This document shows, piece after piece, positions 42,231 through 51,593 of a stretch of DNA of 64,000 bases. This DNA is from CAZEQJ01 sp964514385 (lineage in GTDB: Bacteria > Bacteroidota > Bacteroidia > Cytophagales > Cyclobacteriaceae): positions 62,001-126,000 of the forward strand of contig CAZEQJ010000008.1 of NCBI GenBank assembly GCA_964514385.1. Reading direction: 5' to 3'. A model generated the notes under the pieces. It did no database searches. It was given only the letters and a program-made list of their open reading frames with translations, and was not told where the DNA came from. A program made the position numbers and the translations under genes. Every line of letters starts with the position of its first letter. The first letter of the stretch is position 1.

Positions 42231-44123
42231 ATGAGTTCAACCGTACAAAAGACATTTTTGGGGCATCCTGTAGGCTTATTTATACTGTTTTTCACAGAGA
42301 TGTGGGAAAGGTTTTCATACTATGGGATGAGAGCCATCTTAGTACTTTATCTCACTACATCTGTGACTGAAAAAAATCCCGGGCTGGGTTGGTCCAGTGT
42401 AGACGCGCTCGCACTTTATGGGTGGTATACCATGCTTGTCTACGTTATGTCTATTCCCGGAGGTATACTGGCGGATAAATTCATCGGACAGCGCAGAAGT
42501 GTGATGGTGGGTGGATTGCTGCTGGTGGCAGGGCATACGATTCTTGCAGTAGAGCAGATGTGGGCTTTTTATCTTGGGCTCAGTCTCATTATTCTGGGTG
42601 TTGGAGGCTTGAAACCGAATATTTCTACCATGGTAGGAGGGCTGTATCGTGAAGGAGATATCCGCAGGGACAAGGGATTTACAATATTTTACATCGGTAT
42701 AAATATCGGCGCCGCTGCTTCTTCCATTCTGGTTGGGTACATAGGAGAAAATTATGGCTGGCACTATGGCTTTGGTCTCGCAGGAATCGGAATGGCTATT
42801 GGTCAGGTTATCTTCATGTATGGACAGCGATACCTTAAGGGCATAGGTGAACCACCCAGCAAAAAGGACCGGGAAAATGCGGATGACAGCATTGGACGCT
42901 TGTTAAGGAAACTTTTCCGTGAGCGTTTTCCGCTGATTGTTTTCATCATCATTCAGTTATTTGGCGCATACCTTATACTGGCTCAGGTATTTAATATTTC
43001 TTCTTTCAGCAGCATTGGATACGGAATCCTGGCCTCATTTGTAGGTCTGGTAGTAGGATTAATGATGGTGATCTATAATGAACTCAACAGTGTGGAAAAG
43101 GACAGATACGTTGTACTGTTGCTATCTTTCATCATCGTAATTGTCTTTTGGGGTGCTTTTGAGCAGGCCGGGGGTCTGATGAATCTATATACCAAAGAAA
43201 AGGTAAACAGAGTGATAGAGATTGCCAGTTGGTCCTGGGAAATACCTGCTTCCGTATTTCAGTCTGTAAATGCAATCTTTATTATCATTTTTGGCACATT
43301 GGTTGCCAATTTCTGGGCAAAGCGAAAGCTAAAAGGGGGGGAGTCAAGTTCCTTATTTAAGATGGCCGTTGGGACGATCGTCATGGGTGTTGGATTTTTG
43401 TTCATGGCAAAAGCATCACTTGAGGTGCTCTCAACCGGTGAGGCTGCGCTGGTATGGATCATTCTGGCCTATCTTTTCCACACGCTTGGTGAGCTGTCCG
43501 CTTCACCGGTAGCGCTTTCCTTTATCACCAAGCTAGCTCCTGTAAAATATGTGTCTATTATGATGGGAGTATATTTTGCTGCAACGGGATTCGGTAACAA
43601 GCTCGCGGGCGCCATCGGGGAAGCTTCACAGACCGAGCCGGTATCTGTAAGTATAAATGCTACACCTGAGCAGCTCAAACCTTATATCGCACAGGATAGC
43701 CTGGAAATGGCGCGTATGTTTAACCTCAGTGGTATTGCATATTTTGACCAAGAGGCGCTTATTATGAAAACGGATGAAGGGGATGATGTTTTTCAACTAA
43801 TTGAGGTAAAAAACAGAGCTAAGCTGGAAGAGGTTGTTGCAAGCGAAAACCCCAATGCATTGGATGAGGCGGTTCATTTTACCATTGTATTTGAAAACTC
43901 TGAAGATGATGCGCAGGTAAAATCAGATTCGACTTACACAGCCAGGCTGGAAAACTATAGTGGTGAAGTTGATATCTTTGAGGTTTCAAATAAGAGGGAA
44001 TTAAGAACATTCCTGTTTATCACCCTGTTTACAGCTCTTTTTGGTCTGTTGCTGATCATATTTCTGAAAAAGCTAAAGAAACTAACGCACGGAGCCGAAG
44101 AAGCAGAAAGGGATTTGGACTAA
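42231..44123 (+). CDS. Proton-dependent oligopeptide (POT/PTR) transporter with large insert
   Basis: This MFS transporter imports di- and tripeptides. The start motif FTEMWERFSYYGMRAILVLY and GGLKPNISTMVGGLY are family signatures, as is FHTLGELSASPVALSF near helix 10. Starting from the ATG at 42231 it has 630 residues. About 124 mostly charged residues (roughly 465-588) interrupt the hydrophobic pattern before the last helix, which standard POT proteins lack. The TTG at 42177 was rejected. An annotated tail follows the last helix. Confidence 0.93.
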   Translation: MSSTVQKTFLGHPVGLFILFFTEMWERFSYYGMRAILVLYLTTSVTEKNPGLGWSSVDALALYGWYTMLVYVMSIPGGILADKFIGQRRSVMVGGLLLVAGHTILAVEQMWAFYLGLSLIILGVGGLKPNISTMVGGLYREGDIRRDKGFTIFYIGINIGAAASSILVGYIGENYGWHYGFGLAGIGMAIGQVIFMYGQRYLKGIGEPPSKKDRENADDSIGRLLRKLFRERFPLIVFIIIQLFGAYLILAQVFNISSFSSIGYGILASFVGLVVGLMMVIYNELNSVEKDRYVVLLLSFIIVIVFWGAFEQAGGLMNLYTKEKVNRVIEIASWSWEIPASVFQSVNAIFIIIFGTLVANFWAKRKLKGGESSSLFKMAVGTIVMGVGFLFMAKASLEVLSTGEAALVWIILAYLFHTLGELSASPVALSFITKLAPVKYVSIMMGVYFAATGFGNKLAGAIGEASQTEPVSVSINATPEQLKPYIAQDSLEMARMFNLSGIAYFDQEALIMKTDEGDDVFQLIEVKNRAKLEEVVASENPNALDEAVHFTIVFENSEDDAQVKSDSTYTARLENYSGEVDIFEVSNKRELRTFLFITLFTALFGLLLIIFLKKLKKLTHGAEEAERDLD

Positions 44124-44165
44124 TTTGATAACCAAACTGATTTATTCATAGAAATATTATTTATC

Positions 44166-44184
44166 TAATAAAATAATTTTATTA
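44166..44184. promoter_or_regulatory. AT-only 19-base palindrome before siaB
   Basis: TAATAAAAT-A-ATTTTATTA is a perfect inverted repeat 28 bases before the siaB ATG. CATGTTTG (44195-44202), 7/8 to the -7 box, lies between them. It may be an operator or only AT-rich promoter DNA. Confidence 0.3.
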
Positions 44185-44211
44185 TTTTAGATTTCATGTT
44201 TGGTAAATCAT

Positions 44212-44754
44212 ATGTCTCAGGTACAGCATTATTTTGATCAGCTTAAGGGAAACTCCAGGGTACTGATTGCCTATTCCGGAGGATACCAGGACAACCTGTT
44301 CAATACGCTGTTATCAATAGCTGAGGAGAAGCTTAAAAAAGTAGAGTTTAAGCCAAAGATCAGAAAAAGGGTATTCAATATACTGGTTGAAGTATTTCAA
44401 AATATACAAAACCACTATAATTTTCTTGAAGAAAATGCCCGTGAAGACTATGAAATGTTTGTCGTGCTGGAAAAGGAGGGTCATGTTTATACTATCATTT
44501 CAGGGAATAATATATTAAAGAGTACGGTCACACAGCTCAAATCCAGAATTGATGAGATAAACATGATGACGTATGACGAGATCGTTGAAAAATACAGGAA
44601 AAGGCTGGATGTTGGCGAGATGACAGAATCTGGAGGAGCAGGTTTGGGAATGTTGGATATCGTGAGGAAATCAAAGGATAAATTAAAGTATCATTTTGAA
44701 AATATAAATGATAAATTGTCCTTCTTTCAGCTAACTGTAAATATTAATGCCTAG
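44212..44754 (+). CDS. siaB: SiaB-family protein kinase
   Basis: The 180-residue protein has a GHKL-like core with an N-box variant (VEVFQNIQNHYNF) and a G-box (SGGAGLGMLDIVRKS). In Pseudomonas aeruginosa SiaB phosphorylates SiaC in a partner switch that controls a diguanylate cyclase. The ATG at 44212 is preferred over the TTG at 44200. Its end overlaps siaC by eight bases. No siaA phosphatase or siaD is nearby. Confidence 0.9.
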   Translation: MSQVQHYFDQLKGNSRVLIAYSGGYQDNLFNTLLSIAEEKLKKVEFKPKIRKRVFNILVEVFQNIQNHYNFLEENAREDYEMFVVLEKEGHVYTIISGNNILKSTVTQLKSRIDEINMMTYDEIVEKYRKRLDVGEMTESGGAGLGMLDIVRKSKDKLKYHFENINDKLSFFQLTVNINA

Positions 44755-45133
44755 CATGGAGCGTTACCATTTAGAAGCATCATCTAAAACACCGGGACTC
44801 TTATTTGATCCTGCAGCAAATAAATTTGAAATCTCTGGTCGTTCAATACCGGAAAATTCAATCGATTTTTACAGGCCATTGCTTGACTGGCTTGATGAAT
44901 ATGTAAAAAGTCCGAATAGTGAAACAGTACTGGAAATAAAGCTGGAATACTTCAATACATCCTCTAGTAAAATTCTGGTTGAAATATTACGGAAACTCGA
45001 GAAAATACAGAGTAAAGGAAAAACGGTAGTGATACGCTGGTATTATGAGGAAGAGGACGAAGATATGCTCGAGTCAGGGGAGGATTTTAAAGAGATTATC
45101 AGCATACCCATCGAGATGATCCAGACCGATTAG
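44747..45133 (+). CDS. siaC: SiaC-family regulatory phosphoprotein (DUF1987)
   Basis: The 128-residue STAS-like protein has the conserved LEIKLEYFNTSSSKILVEIL, whose Thr/Ser cluster holds the residue phosphorylated in SiaC, and TVVIRWYYEEEDEDMLESGE. The unphosphorylated form should bind a partner protein. It is coupled to siaB and converges with the TerB-like gene. Confidence 0.92.
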   Translation: MPSMERYHLEASSKTPGLLFDPAANKFEISGRSIPENSIDFYRPLLDWLDEYVKSPNSETVLEIKLEYFNTSSSKILVEILRKLEKIQSKGKTVVIRWYYEEEDEDMLESGEDFKEIISIPIEMIQTD

Positions 45134-45489
45134 TCAATCAGGCTTCTGATTTTATCAATAGCGGCTGTTTCTGTTTCCTGAATGATACCGTCGGCTGTGA
45201 TTATTTCATAAATGTCATTCAGAATACGATCGGTATTGGACAGGCCAAGCTTAAATTTTTTGAAGTTTTCAACAATTACACGCTCAATATCCGCATTTTC
45301 CAGTTTATCATAATAATCCTTCATGGAGATGAAGAGCTCGTGAATGTCAAGTTCTACCGGGAAAATATCCTCCATTTTCGTTAGGATTACGTCTATTTCT
45401 GACTGCCCGACACTAAAATCAGCGTTGGCAATATGAAGAAACAGAAATAGAATAAATTCCTCCTGTGTTTCAAATAGTCTTACAGCCAT
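45130..45489 (-). CDS. TerB-like protein
   Basis: The 119-residue all-helical protein has the TerB pattern FLFLHIANADFSVGQSEID and DIYEIITADGIIQETETAAI, with two acidic helix pairs related by pseudo-symmetry. TerB-like proteins bind divalent metals and often accompany signalling or stress systems. It overlaps siaC by four bases on the opposite strand. Confidence 0.78.
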   Translation of the reverse strand: MAVRLFETQEEFILFLFLHIANADFSVGQSEIDVILTKMEDIFPVELDIHELFISMKDYYDKLENADIERVIVENFKKFKLGLSNTDRILNDIYEIITADGIIQETETAAIDKIRSLID

Positions 45490-45540
45490 AATTATTCTCT
45501 ACCTATACAAATATACTAAAACTGTTCTTGTTTATACATA

Positions 45541-45574
45541 AAAAAAACCGCTGCATCGAAAGCAGCGGTTTTTT
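45541..45574. terminator. Strong bidirectional terminator downstream of groEL
   Basis: AAAACCGCTGC (45544-45554) and GCAGCGG with following T residues (45562-45574) form an 11-base hairpin with a seven-base loop. T tracts occur on both strands. It ends the groES-groEL transcript, 22 bases past the stop, and insulates the TerB-like gene. Confidence 0.93.
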
Positions 45575-45595
45575 ATTCTTTTATGATGCGGTTGA

Positions 45596-47230
45596 TTACA
45601 TCATACCGCCCATACCACCTGGCATACCACCACCGCCTGGCATAGCAGGCTCATCTTCCGGCTTATCTGCTATTACACATTCAGTGGTAAGCAGCAGTCC
45701 GGCGATGCTGGCAGCATTTTCCAGTGCAAGACGAGTCACTTTTGTAGGGTCAATAATACCCGCTGCAATCATATTCTCATATTTATCCTCTCTGGCGTTA
45801 TATCCAAAGTCGTCTTTGCCTTCCTTCACCTTCTGCACAACCACAGAACCTTCAAGGCCGGCATTTTCGACGATAGTTCTAAGAGGAGACTCGAGTGCCA
45901 GACGTACGATGTTTACACCAATACCCTGATCCTCATTATCAACTTTTACATCGTCTAGAGCGGCAATAGCACGGATAAGCGCTACACCACCACCAGGTAT
46001 TACACCTTCTTCGATAGCTGCACGTGTTGCATGAAGGGCATCATCTACTCTATCTTTCTTTTCCTTCATTTCCACCTCAGTAGCTGCTCCGACATACAGG
46101 ATAGCTACGCCACCAGAAAGTTTCGCCAGACGCTCCTGAAGTTTTTCTTTATCGTAATCAGAAGTAGTAGATTCAATCTGAGCCTTAATCTGGTTGATAC
46201 GAGCATCGATATCCTCTTTTCTGCCATTACCGTTTACGATGGTTGTATTATCCTTATCGATGTTTATCTTTTCAGCTACACCAAGATAATCGATAGTGGC
46301 GTTTTCAAGCTTATAACCTCTTTCTTCAGAGATCACGGTACCACCGGTAAGGATGGCGATATCCTCCAGCATGGCTTTTCTGCGGTCACCAAAACCAGGT
46401 GCTTTTACTGCTGCAATTTTTAATGAACCTCTGATTTTGTTTACCACAAGCGTTGCCAGTGCTTCACCTTCCACATCTTCGGCGATGATCAGCAAAGGAC
46501 GGCCAGACTGAGCCACGGCTTCAAGTACGGGCAGTAACTCCTTCATTGCGCTGATTTTCTTATCATAGATCAGGATGTAAGGGTTTTCAAGCTCAGCCTC
46601 CATCTTCTCTGTGTTGGTCACAAAGTAAGGAGATAAGTAGCCACGGTCAAACTGCATACCTTCTACCGTTTTAATTTCGGTTTCGGTACCTCTTGCTTCC
46701 TCTACCGTGATCACACCATCTTTACCCACTTTTTCCATCGCTTTAGCTATCATCTCACCGATCTCGGTATCATGATTGGCAGAAACGGTAGCCACCTGGG
46801 AGATTTCATTATTGTTTTCAATAACCCGTGACAGGCCGCGGAGGCTACCAACTACAGCATGTACAGCTTTATCTATTCCTCTTTTCAGATCCATTGGATT
46901 AGCACCAGCCGTTACGTTCTTAATACCGTGTGTAAAAATCGACTGGGTAAGAACAGAAGCAGTAGTTGTACCATCACCGGCATTATCTGCAGTTTTGGAA
47001 GCTACTTCTTTTACCAGCTGGGCACCCATGTTTTCAATAGGATCTTCCAGTTCAATTTCTTTGGCTACAGATACACCATCTTTGGTTACATTGGGAGCAC
47101 CAAACTTCTTGTCAAGGATTACATTTCTACCTTTAGGTCCTAGAGTTACCTTAACCGCGTTAGCCAGTTTGTCAACACCTTTTTTCAGACTTTCTCTGGC
47201 TTCTGAATCGAAATAAATTTCTTTTGCCAT
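45596..47230 (-). CDS. groEL: 60 kDa chaperonin
   Basis: GroEL folds proteins in a ring with GroES. The 544 residues include GPKGRNVILDKKFGAP, DGTTTASVL, RGYLSPYFVTN, KAPGFGDRRKAMLEDIA, the GGGVALIRA segment and the usual Gly-Met tail (PGGGGMPGGMGGMM). It follows groES after 32 bases. No CIRCE element was found upstream of the pair. Confidence 0.99.
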   Translation of the reverse strand: MAKEIYFDSEARESLKKGVDKLANAVKVTLGPKGRNVILDKKFGAPNVTKDGVSVAKEIELEDPIENMGAQLVKEVASKTADNAGDGTTTASVLTQSIFTHGIKNVTAGANPMDLKRGIDKAVHAVVGSLRGLSRVIENNNEISQVATVSANHDTEIGEMIAKAMEKVGKDGVITVEEARGTETEIKTVEGMQFDRGYLSPYFVTNTEKMEAELENPYILIYDKKISAMKELLPVLEAVAQSGRPLLIIAEDVEGEALATLVVNKIRGSLKIAAVKAPGFGDRRKAMLEDIAILTGGTVISEERGYKLENATIDYLGVAEKINIDKDNTTIVNGNGRKEDIDARINQIKAQIESTTSDYDKEKLQERLAKLSGGVAILYVGAATEVEMKEKKDRVDDALHATRAAIEEGVIPGGGVALIRAIAALDDVKVDNEDQGIGVNIVRLALESPLRTIVENAGLEGSVVVQKVKEGKDDFGYNAREDKYENMIAAGIIDPTKVTRLALENAASIAGLLLTTECVIADKPEDEPAMPGGGGMPGGMGGMM

Positions 47231-47262
47231 GATTTTAATTCGTTAATTTTAGTTTAAATGAT

Positions 47263-47541
47263 TTAGATAATACCGTAGATGTCTGATTCCTTCATAATCA
47301 GATATTCCTTTCCTTCGATGGTAATCTCTGTTCCGGAATATTTGCCATAAAGCACGTGATCACCCACCTTTACGTTAAGGGGTTCATCTTTTTTTCCTGT
47401 GCCGATCGCTACAATTTCACCTCGCTGAGGCTTTTCTTTTGCTGTATCAGGAATGATGATACCAGACGCAGTTTTCTCATCTGCTGATGCAGGTTCTACC
47501 AGAACTCTGTCAGCAAGTGGTTTGAAAGTTACTTTTGACAT
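47263..47541 (-). CDS. groES: 10 kDa co-chaperonin
   Basis: The 92-residue protein has KPLADRVLVEPASADEKTAS, the mobile loop GIIIPDTAKEKPQRGEIVAI and VLYGKYSGTEI. It caps GroEL. Between it and the divergent gene at 47711 there are 169 bases without a clear CIRCE box. A weak 7/8 -7-like box (TAATATTG on the minus strand) lies in that gap. Confidence 0.98.
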   Translation of the reverse strand: MSKVTFKPLADRVLVEPASADEKTASGIIIPDTAKEKPQRGEIVAIGTGKKDEPLNVKVGDHVLYGKYSGTEITIEGKEYLIMKESDIYGII

Positions 47542-47710
47542 ATCCTTTGAATGTTTAAATGAATTTAGATCTCCGATGCGGATACATCATTTCCTGTGCC
47601 AATATTAAAATGGCAGAGTTAGTATGACATTTTTTCAGTTATTCTGACAGACACCTATTGTAAAGTATTTGGCATTTATGTATATTTTTCCTTAAAAGAT
47701 TCTGATAAAT

Positions 47711-48421
47711 ATGGAATTAGACAACGATTGGATTACTAAAGGATGGATTGACCTGGAATATAAGCAGTATGTCCTGATGGCATACCTGCAGGATGTCAGG
47801 CGACAATTTGAGGGTATGAAACTATATCCTTATTTATCTGATATTCATTTTCATTATAACAACCTGAAGCAGATTCAGGAACACAAGCAGCTCTTATCTG
47901 ATTCATTTCCTAAGGAGATATCTAAAATTGACCTTAAAAAGCTACAGTTATCATACCGCCGGATCATCAATGATTCAGAGGTAATGAATGAACTGGACAG
48001 GATTCTTGAATTTGCAACACCCAGAATGAAGCAGGTGCTGGAGGAAGGCAAAAATATCTTCGATGACATTGAAGGGGAAACGGAAATTGAGGCTATTGGA
48101 ATTGAACCCATCTATCGGGATGAGGGGTATTTTCTGGTGAATGAGAAGAATTCTAAACACACACGGGTATTCAGGTATTCTTCAGATTTACTGGAACATG
48201 AGGACACTATTTATCGGGGATTGACCACACAGTACCTTTTCGATGAAGAATACAGTATTTCCAATACTTTTGAAACGATAAAACTTAGCCTGATCCGTAA
48301 ATTCAGGGATTTACCTAATCCGGCAACATATCTGGTAAGGGTTGTGAATGATATACCTATGAAGGAGACGATACTGCCAATTACAAAGCGAATGATAATC
48401 AGGTATATAAACAGAGCCTGA
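47711..48421 (+). CDS. Conserved hypothetical protein, Bacteroidota type
   Basis: The 236 residues have no signal peptide or membrane helix. The first half is helical and charged (WIDLEYKQYVLMAYLQDVRR), the second half alternates strands (GIEPIYRDEGYFLVNEKNSK, TYLVRVVNDIPMKETILPIT). I recognise no domain. It is divergent from groES and converges with secG, ending one base before secG ends. Confidence 0.78.
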   Translation: MELDNDWITKGWIDLEYKQYVLMAYLQDVRRQFEGMKLYPYLSDIHFHYNNLKQIQEHKQLLSDSFPKEISKIDLKKLQLSYRRIINDSEVMNELDRILEFATPRMKQVLEEGKNIFDDIEGETEIEAIGIEPIYRDEGYFLVNEKNSKHTRVFRYSSDLLEHEDTIYRGLTTQYLFDEEYSISNTFETIKLSLIRKFRDLPNPATYLVRVVNDIPMKETILPITKRMIIRYINRA

Positions 48422-48820
48422 TTATTCTTCCTCAGTTAAATCCTGCAGAAGTTCATTGTTCTGACTACCTTCAGCAGGTGTAGAGGTGCCTTCCTGTCCC
48501 TGTGTAGCTGGTGTTTCCGTACCAAAACTATTAGGTAATACAGGTCTTTCCTGTGCACGATCAAGATTGGTACTGTTGATGGCACCATTGCCCTGACCCG
48601 GTAGAAAAAGGTTGACACTGATGCTCAGCGCAAGGATGGCGATAGCAAAACCCCAAGTTAGCTTTTCCAGTAAATCAGTTGTGCGTTTTACACCCATAAG
48701 CTGGCTGCCACCACCGGTAAACTGGCTGGATAGGCCTCCTCCTTTTGGATTCTGCGCCAGAATCACCAATATTAAAAGGACGGCAAGAATAATAATAATG
48801 GATATAATCAGTGCGTACAT
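48422..48820 (-). CDS. secG: Preprotein translocase subunit SecG
   Basis: The 132-residue protein has two membrane helices (IIIILAVLLILVILAQNPKG and LTWGFAIAILALSISVNLF), with the conserved NPKGGGLSSQFTGGG between them. SecG helps SecYEG export. The C-terminal 60 residues are low complexity, rich in Thr, Gln and Glu, as in other Bacteroidota SecG. It follows the TPR-like gene directly. Confidence 0.95.
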   Translation of the reverse strand: MYALIISIIIILAVLLILVILAQNPKGGGLSSQFTGGGSQLMGVKRTTDLLEKLTWGFAIAILALSISVNLFLPGQGNGAINSTNLDRAQERPVLPNSFGTETPATQGQEGTSTPAEGSQNNELLQDLTEEE

Positions 48821-49762
48821 TTACTTTCCCTCCTGAAGTTTTGCGATTTGATCCGCAAAGTACGTCTTTTTTTGAGGAAATTTCCAAATTAATTTCCGGT
48901 AAATCTCGATGGCCTTATCAATTTTCTGCTGCTTGATCATTATCTGAGCCAGGTTTTCTGACAATAGGTCATCCGTGATTTTTTGACTTTTTTCTGCCAA
49001 ATCCTCCTGGTCTTCACCGTCTTCAGGAAGATTGCGAGCTTCGACTGAAAGACGAGGTGCTTTTCTTATAAAATCTTCGATGATTTTGATTTGATCTTTT
49101 TTTGAGGGCTTTTCCGGAGACAACTCCTGGTTTTCAGTCCTGTGTTCTGGCTCTGAATCGGGTAAGGGGTTATTGCTTACGGAAGCATCCTGATCATCCT
49201 CCTCGCTTCGGTGAGATAACTGAGCCAGGTAGCTTTTTATGGTGCTGTGTTCTTCTTCTTCTTCTTGACCTTCTAACTCCCCTTTTTCATCTTTTGGAGT
49301 ATCATGGGGTGAATTGTCAGACTCAATGGTTGCTTCAGGGGGTAGGATATGCGGTTCATCGGAGGTGCTGTGCAGCATTTCATGAGCCGAGAGGTATTCG
49401 TTGAATGATTTTTTTGCCTTCTCTATTTGCTGAAGGTTTTCTTCAATTTCACGGAAAATAGGATCATCAATACCGATTGTGACGCCTTTAGGCAATGTCA
49501 GCGTATCATCCTTTTTCTGCAGCGGTTGACTCACTCCTTCTTCGATAAGCTTTTTGAGGTAGCTTCTGTCTGGTGTATGAATGGCAGCCTCAATGAGAAA
49601 CTCACGGCTATCTAAATTGAAAACGGAGGCGTTCATCGCCATAAGCACATAGCCATTGGACCAGTAAGGATATGCTGAAACGAGCTTTTTCATATACTGA
49701 AATTCCTTTTCTGTTTTCAGAACACCATCTTTCAATACTTCTACGAATCTGCTCTTTTTCAC
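48821..49762 (-). CDS. TPR-like protein with acidic low-complexity middle
   Basis: The 313 residues start with a helical domain (YMKKLVSAYPYWSNGYVLMA), continue with a disordered Glu/Ser/Pro-rich stretch (about 135-215), and end with one TPR-like pair (SENLAQIMIKQQKIDKAIEI, then YRKLIWKFPQKKTYFADQIA). This protein recurs between lptE and secG in Bacteroidota but has no assigned role. Its end meets the secG start. Confidence 0.8.
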   Translation of the reverse strand: MKKSRFVEVLKDGVLKTEKEFQYMKKLVSAYPYWSNGYVLMAMNASVFNLDSREFLIEAAIHTPDRSYLKKLIEEGVSQPLQKKDDTLTLPKGVTIGIDDPIFREIEENLQQIEKAKKSFNEYLSAHEMLHSTSDEPHILPPEATIESDNSPHDTPKDEKGELEGQEEEEEHSTIKSYLAQLSHRSEEDDQDASVSNNPLPDSEPEHRTENQELSPEKPSKKDQIKIIEDFIRKAPRLSVEARNLPEDGEDQEDLAEKSQKITDDLLSENLAQIMIKQQKIDKAIEIYRKLIWKFPQKKTYFADQIAKLQEGK

Positions 49763-49765
49763 ATT

Positions 49766-50308
49766 TTACCAGTTTGCTACCGTTGCATTAAAAATATCAA
49801 ATACTATAGCATCAAAAATAGTCTCTACCAGCTGGTTTTCAACAGAAGATAATGGTTGACTGGCCGGATATAATTCAAAAAACGAAAACCCTTTATTTTC
49901 AAAGTTAAAGGTATCATCTTTCGTATTGACATAGCTTGCGGAAACATTAATGGTCAGACGGTTCTGCTCTGCTACATCCCCCAGATTTTGGTTTTGGTTG
50001 GCAGATGGTGCTTCAGGTCTTGAATTATAGGAAGTGATGCTGCCTTCCACGATCAGGTCTGCCGATTCCGGATCAGAAACCACCGCAAGAGATGTATTCT
50101 GTTGGTAATAGTCTTTTAATTTCTCTGTCAGCACCTGTGTCATATTTGGAGGGCCGTTTCCTGAATCATTGAAAAACGTACCTACATAAATTGTTTTGGT
50201 ATCCGGTGAGATGTTGGCACCGGTAAATGAATACTGGACTGTACATCCTGCCATTATACAGGCCATACAAGATAAGAAAAAAAATACAACCCTATTCCTC
50301 GATCTCAT
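49766..50308 (-). CDS. lptE: LPS assembly lipoprotein LptE
   Basis: LptE is the outer-membrane lipoprotein that plugs the LptD barrel. From the ATG at 50308 (MRSRNRVVFFFLSCMACIMA) it has 180 residues with lipobox MAGC. The body shows YVGTFFNDSGNGPPNMTQVL and TEKLKDYYQQNTSLAVV. The start upstream at 50365 was rejected because it lacks a signal. It overlaps the sigma-54 activator gene by 17 bases. Confidence 0.9.
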   Translation of the reverse strand: MRSRNRVVFFFLSCMACIMAGCTVQYSFTGANISPDTKTIYVGTFFNDSGNGPPNMTQVLTEKLKDYYQQNTSLAVVSDPESADLIVEGSITSYNSRPEAPSANQNQNLGDVAEQNRLTINVSASYVNTKDDTFNFENKGFSFFELYPASQPLSSVENQLVETIFDAIVFDIFNATVANW

Positions 50309-51593
50309 ACTGTTTAAGTTTTCTGTATAACGTTCTTTCTGAGATTCCAAGGTCTCTGGCTGCATATTTACGCTTATTATTATATTTTCGTAAAGCTTTA
50401 ATGATCAAATCTTTTTCATTTTTTTCAAGCGATAATGACTCATCATCCTCAAGCTCGTGTGTGATATCTTCTATGTCCGGCTCTTCGGTGTAAGCAGCCG
50501 TAGCTTCAGCTTTGGGAGCGGGTTGTGAAGGTCCCTGCTTATCAATCAGAAGTGGCTTCACCGGTGCAACGGCAGGAGGGGCCTCTACTTCAATTTCATC
50601 AAAAAGGTCTTTGTGGTCATTGATCAGACTGTTGTCGATGTCGCCTGACTGGATCATCTGGTACACCAACTTTTTCAGCTCATCCATGTCCTTACGCATA
50701 TCAAAGAGCACTTTGTAAAGAATGTCACGTTCTGAGAATCGGTCTCCTTCATTGCTGCTTTCTCCACGCCGTATTAATGCAGGGGTGAGGTTTCCCTCCT
50801 TCGGCAGATATTTTATGATGGTAGGGCCGTCAATGTCACGTTCTACTTCCAGTACCGACATCCGCTCGACCATATTTTTTAGTTGTCGGATATTTCCAGG
50901 CCATCTGAAGTTAATAAGGGCATGCTGTGCGTCATCGCTAAGTGAAAGTGGTTTCACTCGGTATGTTTCTGCGTAATCGGCTGCAAATTTTCGGAATAAA
51001 AGATAAATATCTTCACCCCTTTCCCGTAATGGAGGTACATTGATAGGTACAGTATTCAGGCGATAATATAAATCTTCCCTGAATTTTCCTTTTTCCACCG
51101 CTTCGGTCAGGTTGACATTGGTGGCCGCCACTACTCTGACATCTGTTTTCTGTACTTTTGATGAGCCCACCTTAATGAACTCACCATATTCTAGTACACG
51201 CAATAGCCTGGCTTGTGTGCTCAGCGGCATTTCGCCGATTTCATCCAGGAAGATGGTTCCACCGTTTGTGACCTCAAAATAACCCTTTCGGGTATCCAAG
51301 GCGCCTGTGAACGACCCTTTTTCATGACCAAAAAGCTCCGAATCTATCGTGCCTTCAGGGATTGCACCGCAGTTGATCGCGATAAACTGGCCATGTTTTC
51401 TTTTGCTCAGGTTATGGATGATTTTGGAAAAAGACTCTTTACCGGTGCCACTTTCACCTGTGATCAGTACTGACATATCGGTAGAGGCCACCTGCACAGC
51501 TACACGTATCGCATAGTTTAGATGCGAGGAATGACCGACAATACCAAACCGGCGTTTTATCGCCATTATTTCATCATCATTTACCAGATTCAT
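50292..51593 (-). CDS. Sigma-54-dependent activator without receiver domain
   Basis: The 433 residues start with the AAA+ domain. Visible are VLITGESGTGKESFSKIIH (Walker A), GHEKGSFTGALDTRKGYFEV with a GSFTGA loop instead of GAFTGA, and GGTIFLDEIGEMPL (Walker B). After a variable linker (about 265-385), a Fis-type HTH ends the protein (ALRKYNNKRKYAARDLGIS). There is no sensor domain. It lies between miaB (four-base overlap) and lptE, a conserved order in Bacteroidota, so it may regulate envelope genes. This is inference. Confidence 0.93.
   Translation of the reverse strand: MNLVNDDEIMAIKRRFGIVGHSSHLNYAIRVAVQVASTDMSVLITGESGTGKESFSKIIHNLSKRKHGQFIAINCGAIPEGTIDSELFGHEKGSFTGALDTRKGYFEVTNGGTIFLDEIGEMPLSTQARLLRVLEYGEFIKVGSSKVQKTDVRVVAATNVNLTEAVEKGKFREDLYYRLNTVPINVPPLRERGEDIYLLFRKFAADYAETYRVKPLSLSDDAQHALINFRWPGNIRQLKNMVERMSVLEVERDIDGPTIIKYLPKEGNLTPALIRRGESSNEGDRFSERDILYKVLFDMRKDMDELKKLVYQMIQSGDIDNSLINDHKDLFDEIEVEAPPAVAPVKPLLIDKQGPSQPAPKAEATAAYTEEPDIEDITHELEDDESLSLEKNEKDLIIKALRKYNNKRKYAARDLGISERTLYRKLKQYEIEE

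Noticed and set aside
47542..47710. CIRCE element or sigma-54 promoter before groES
   Set aside because: No TTAGCACTC-N9-GAGTGCTAA was found. A TGGCAC on the minus strand has no matching -12 TTGC at the right distance.
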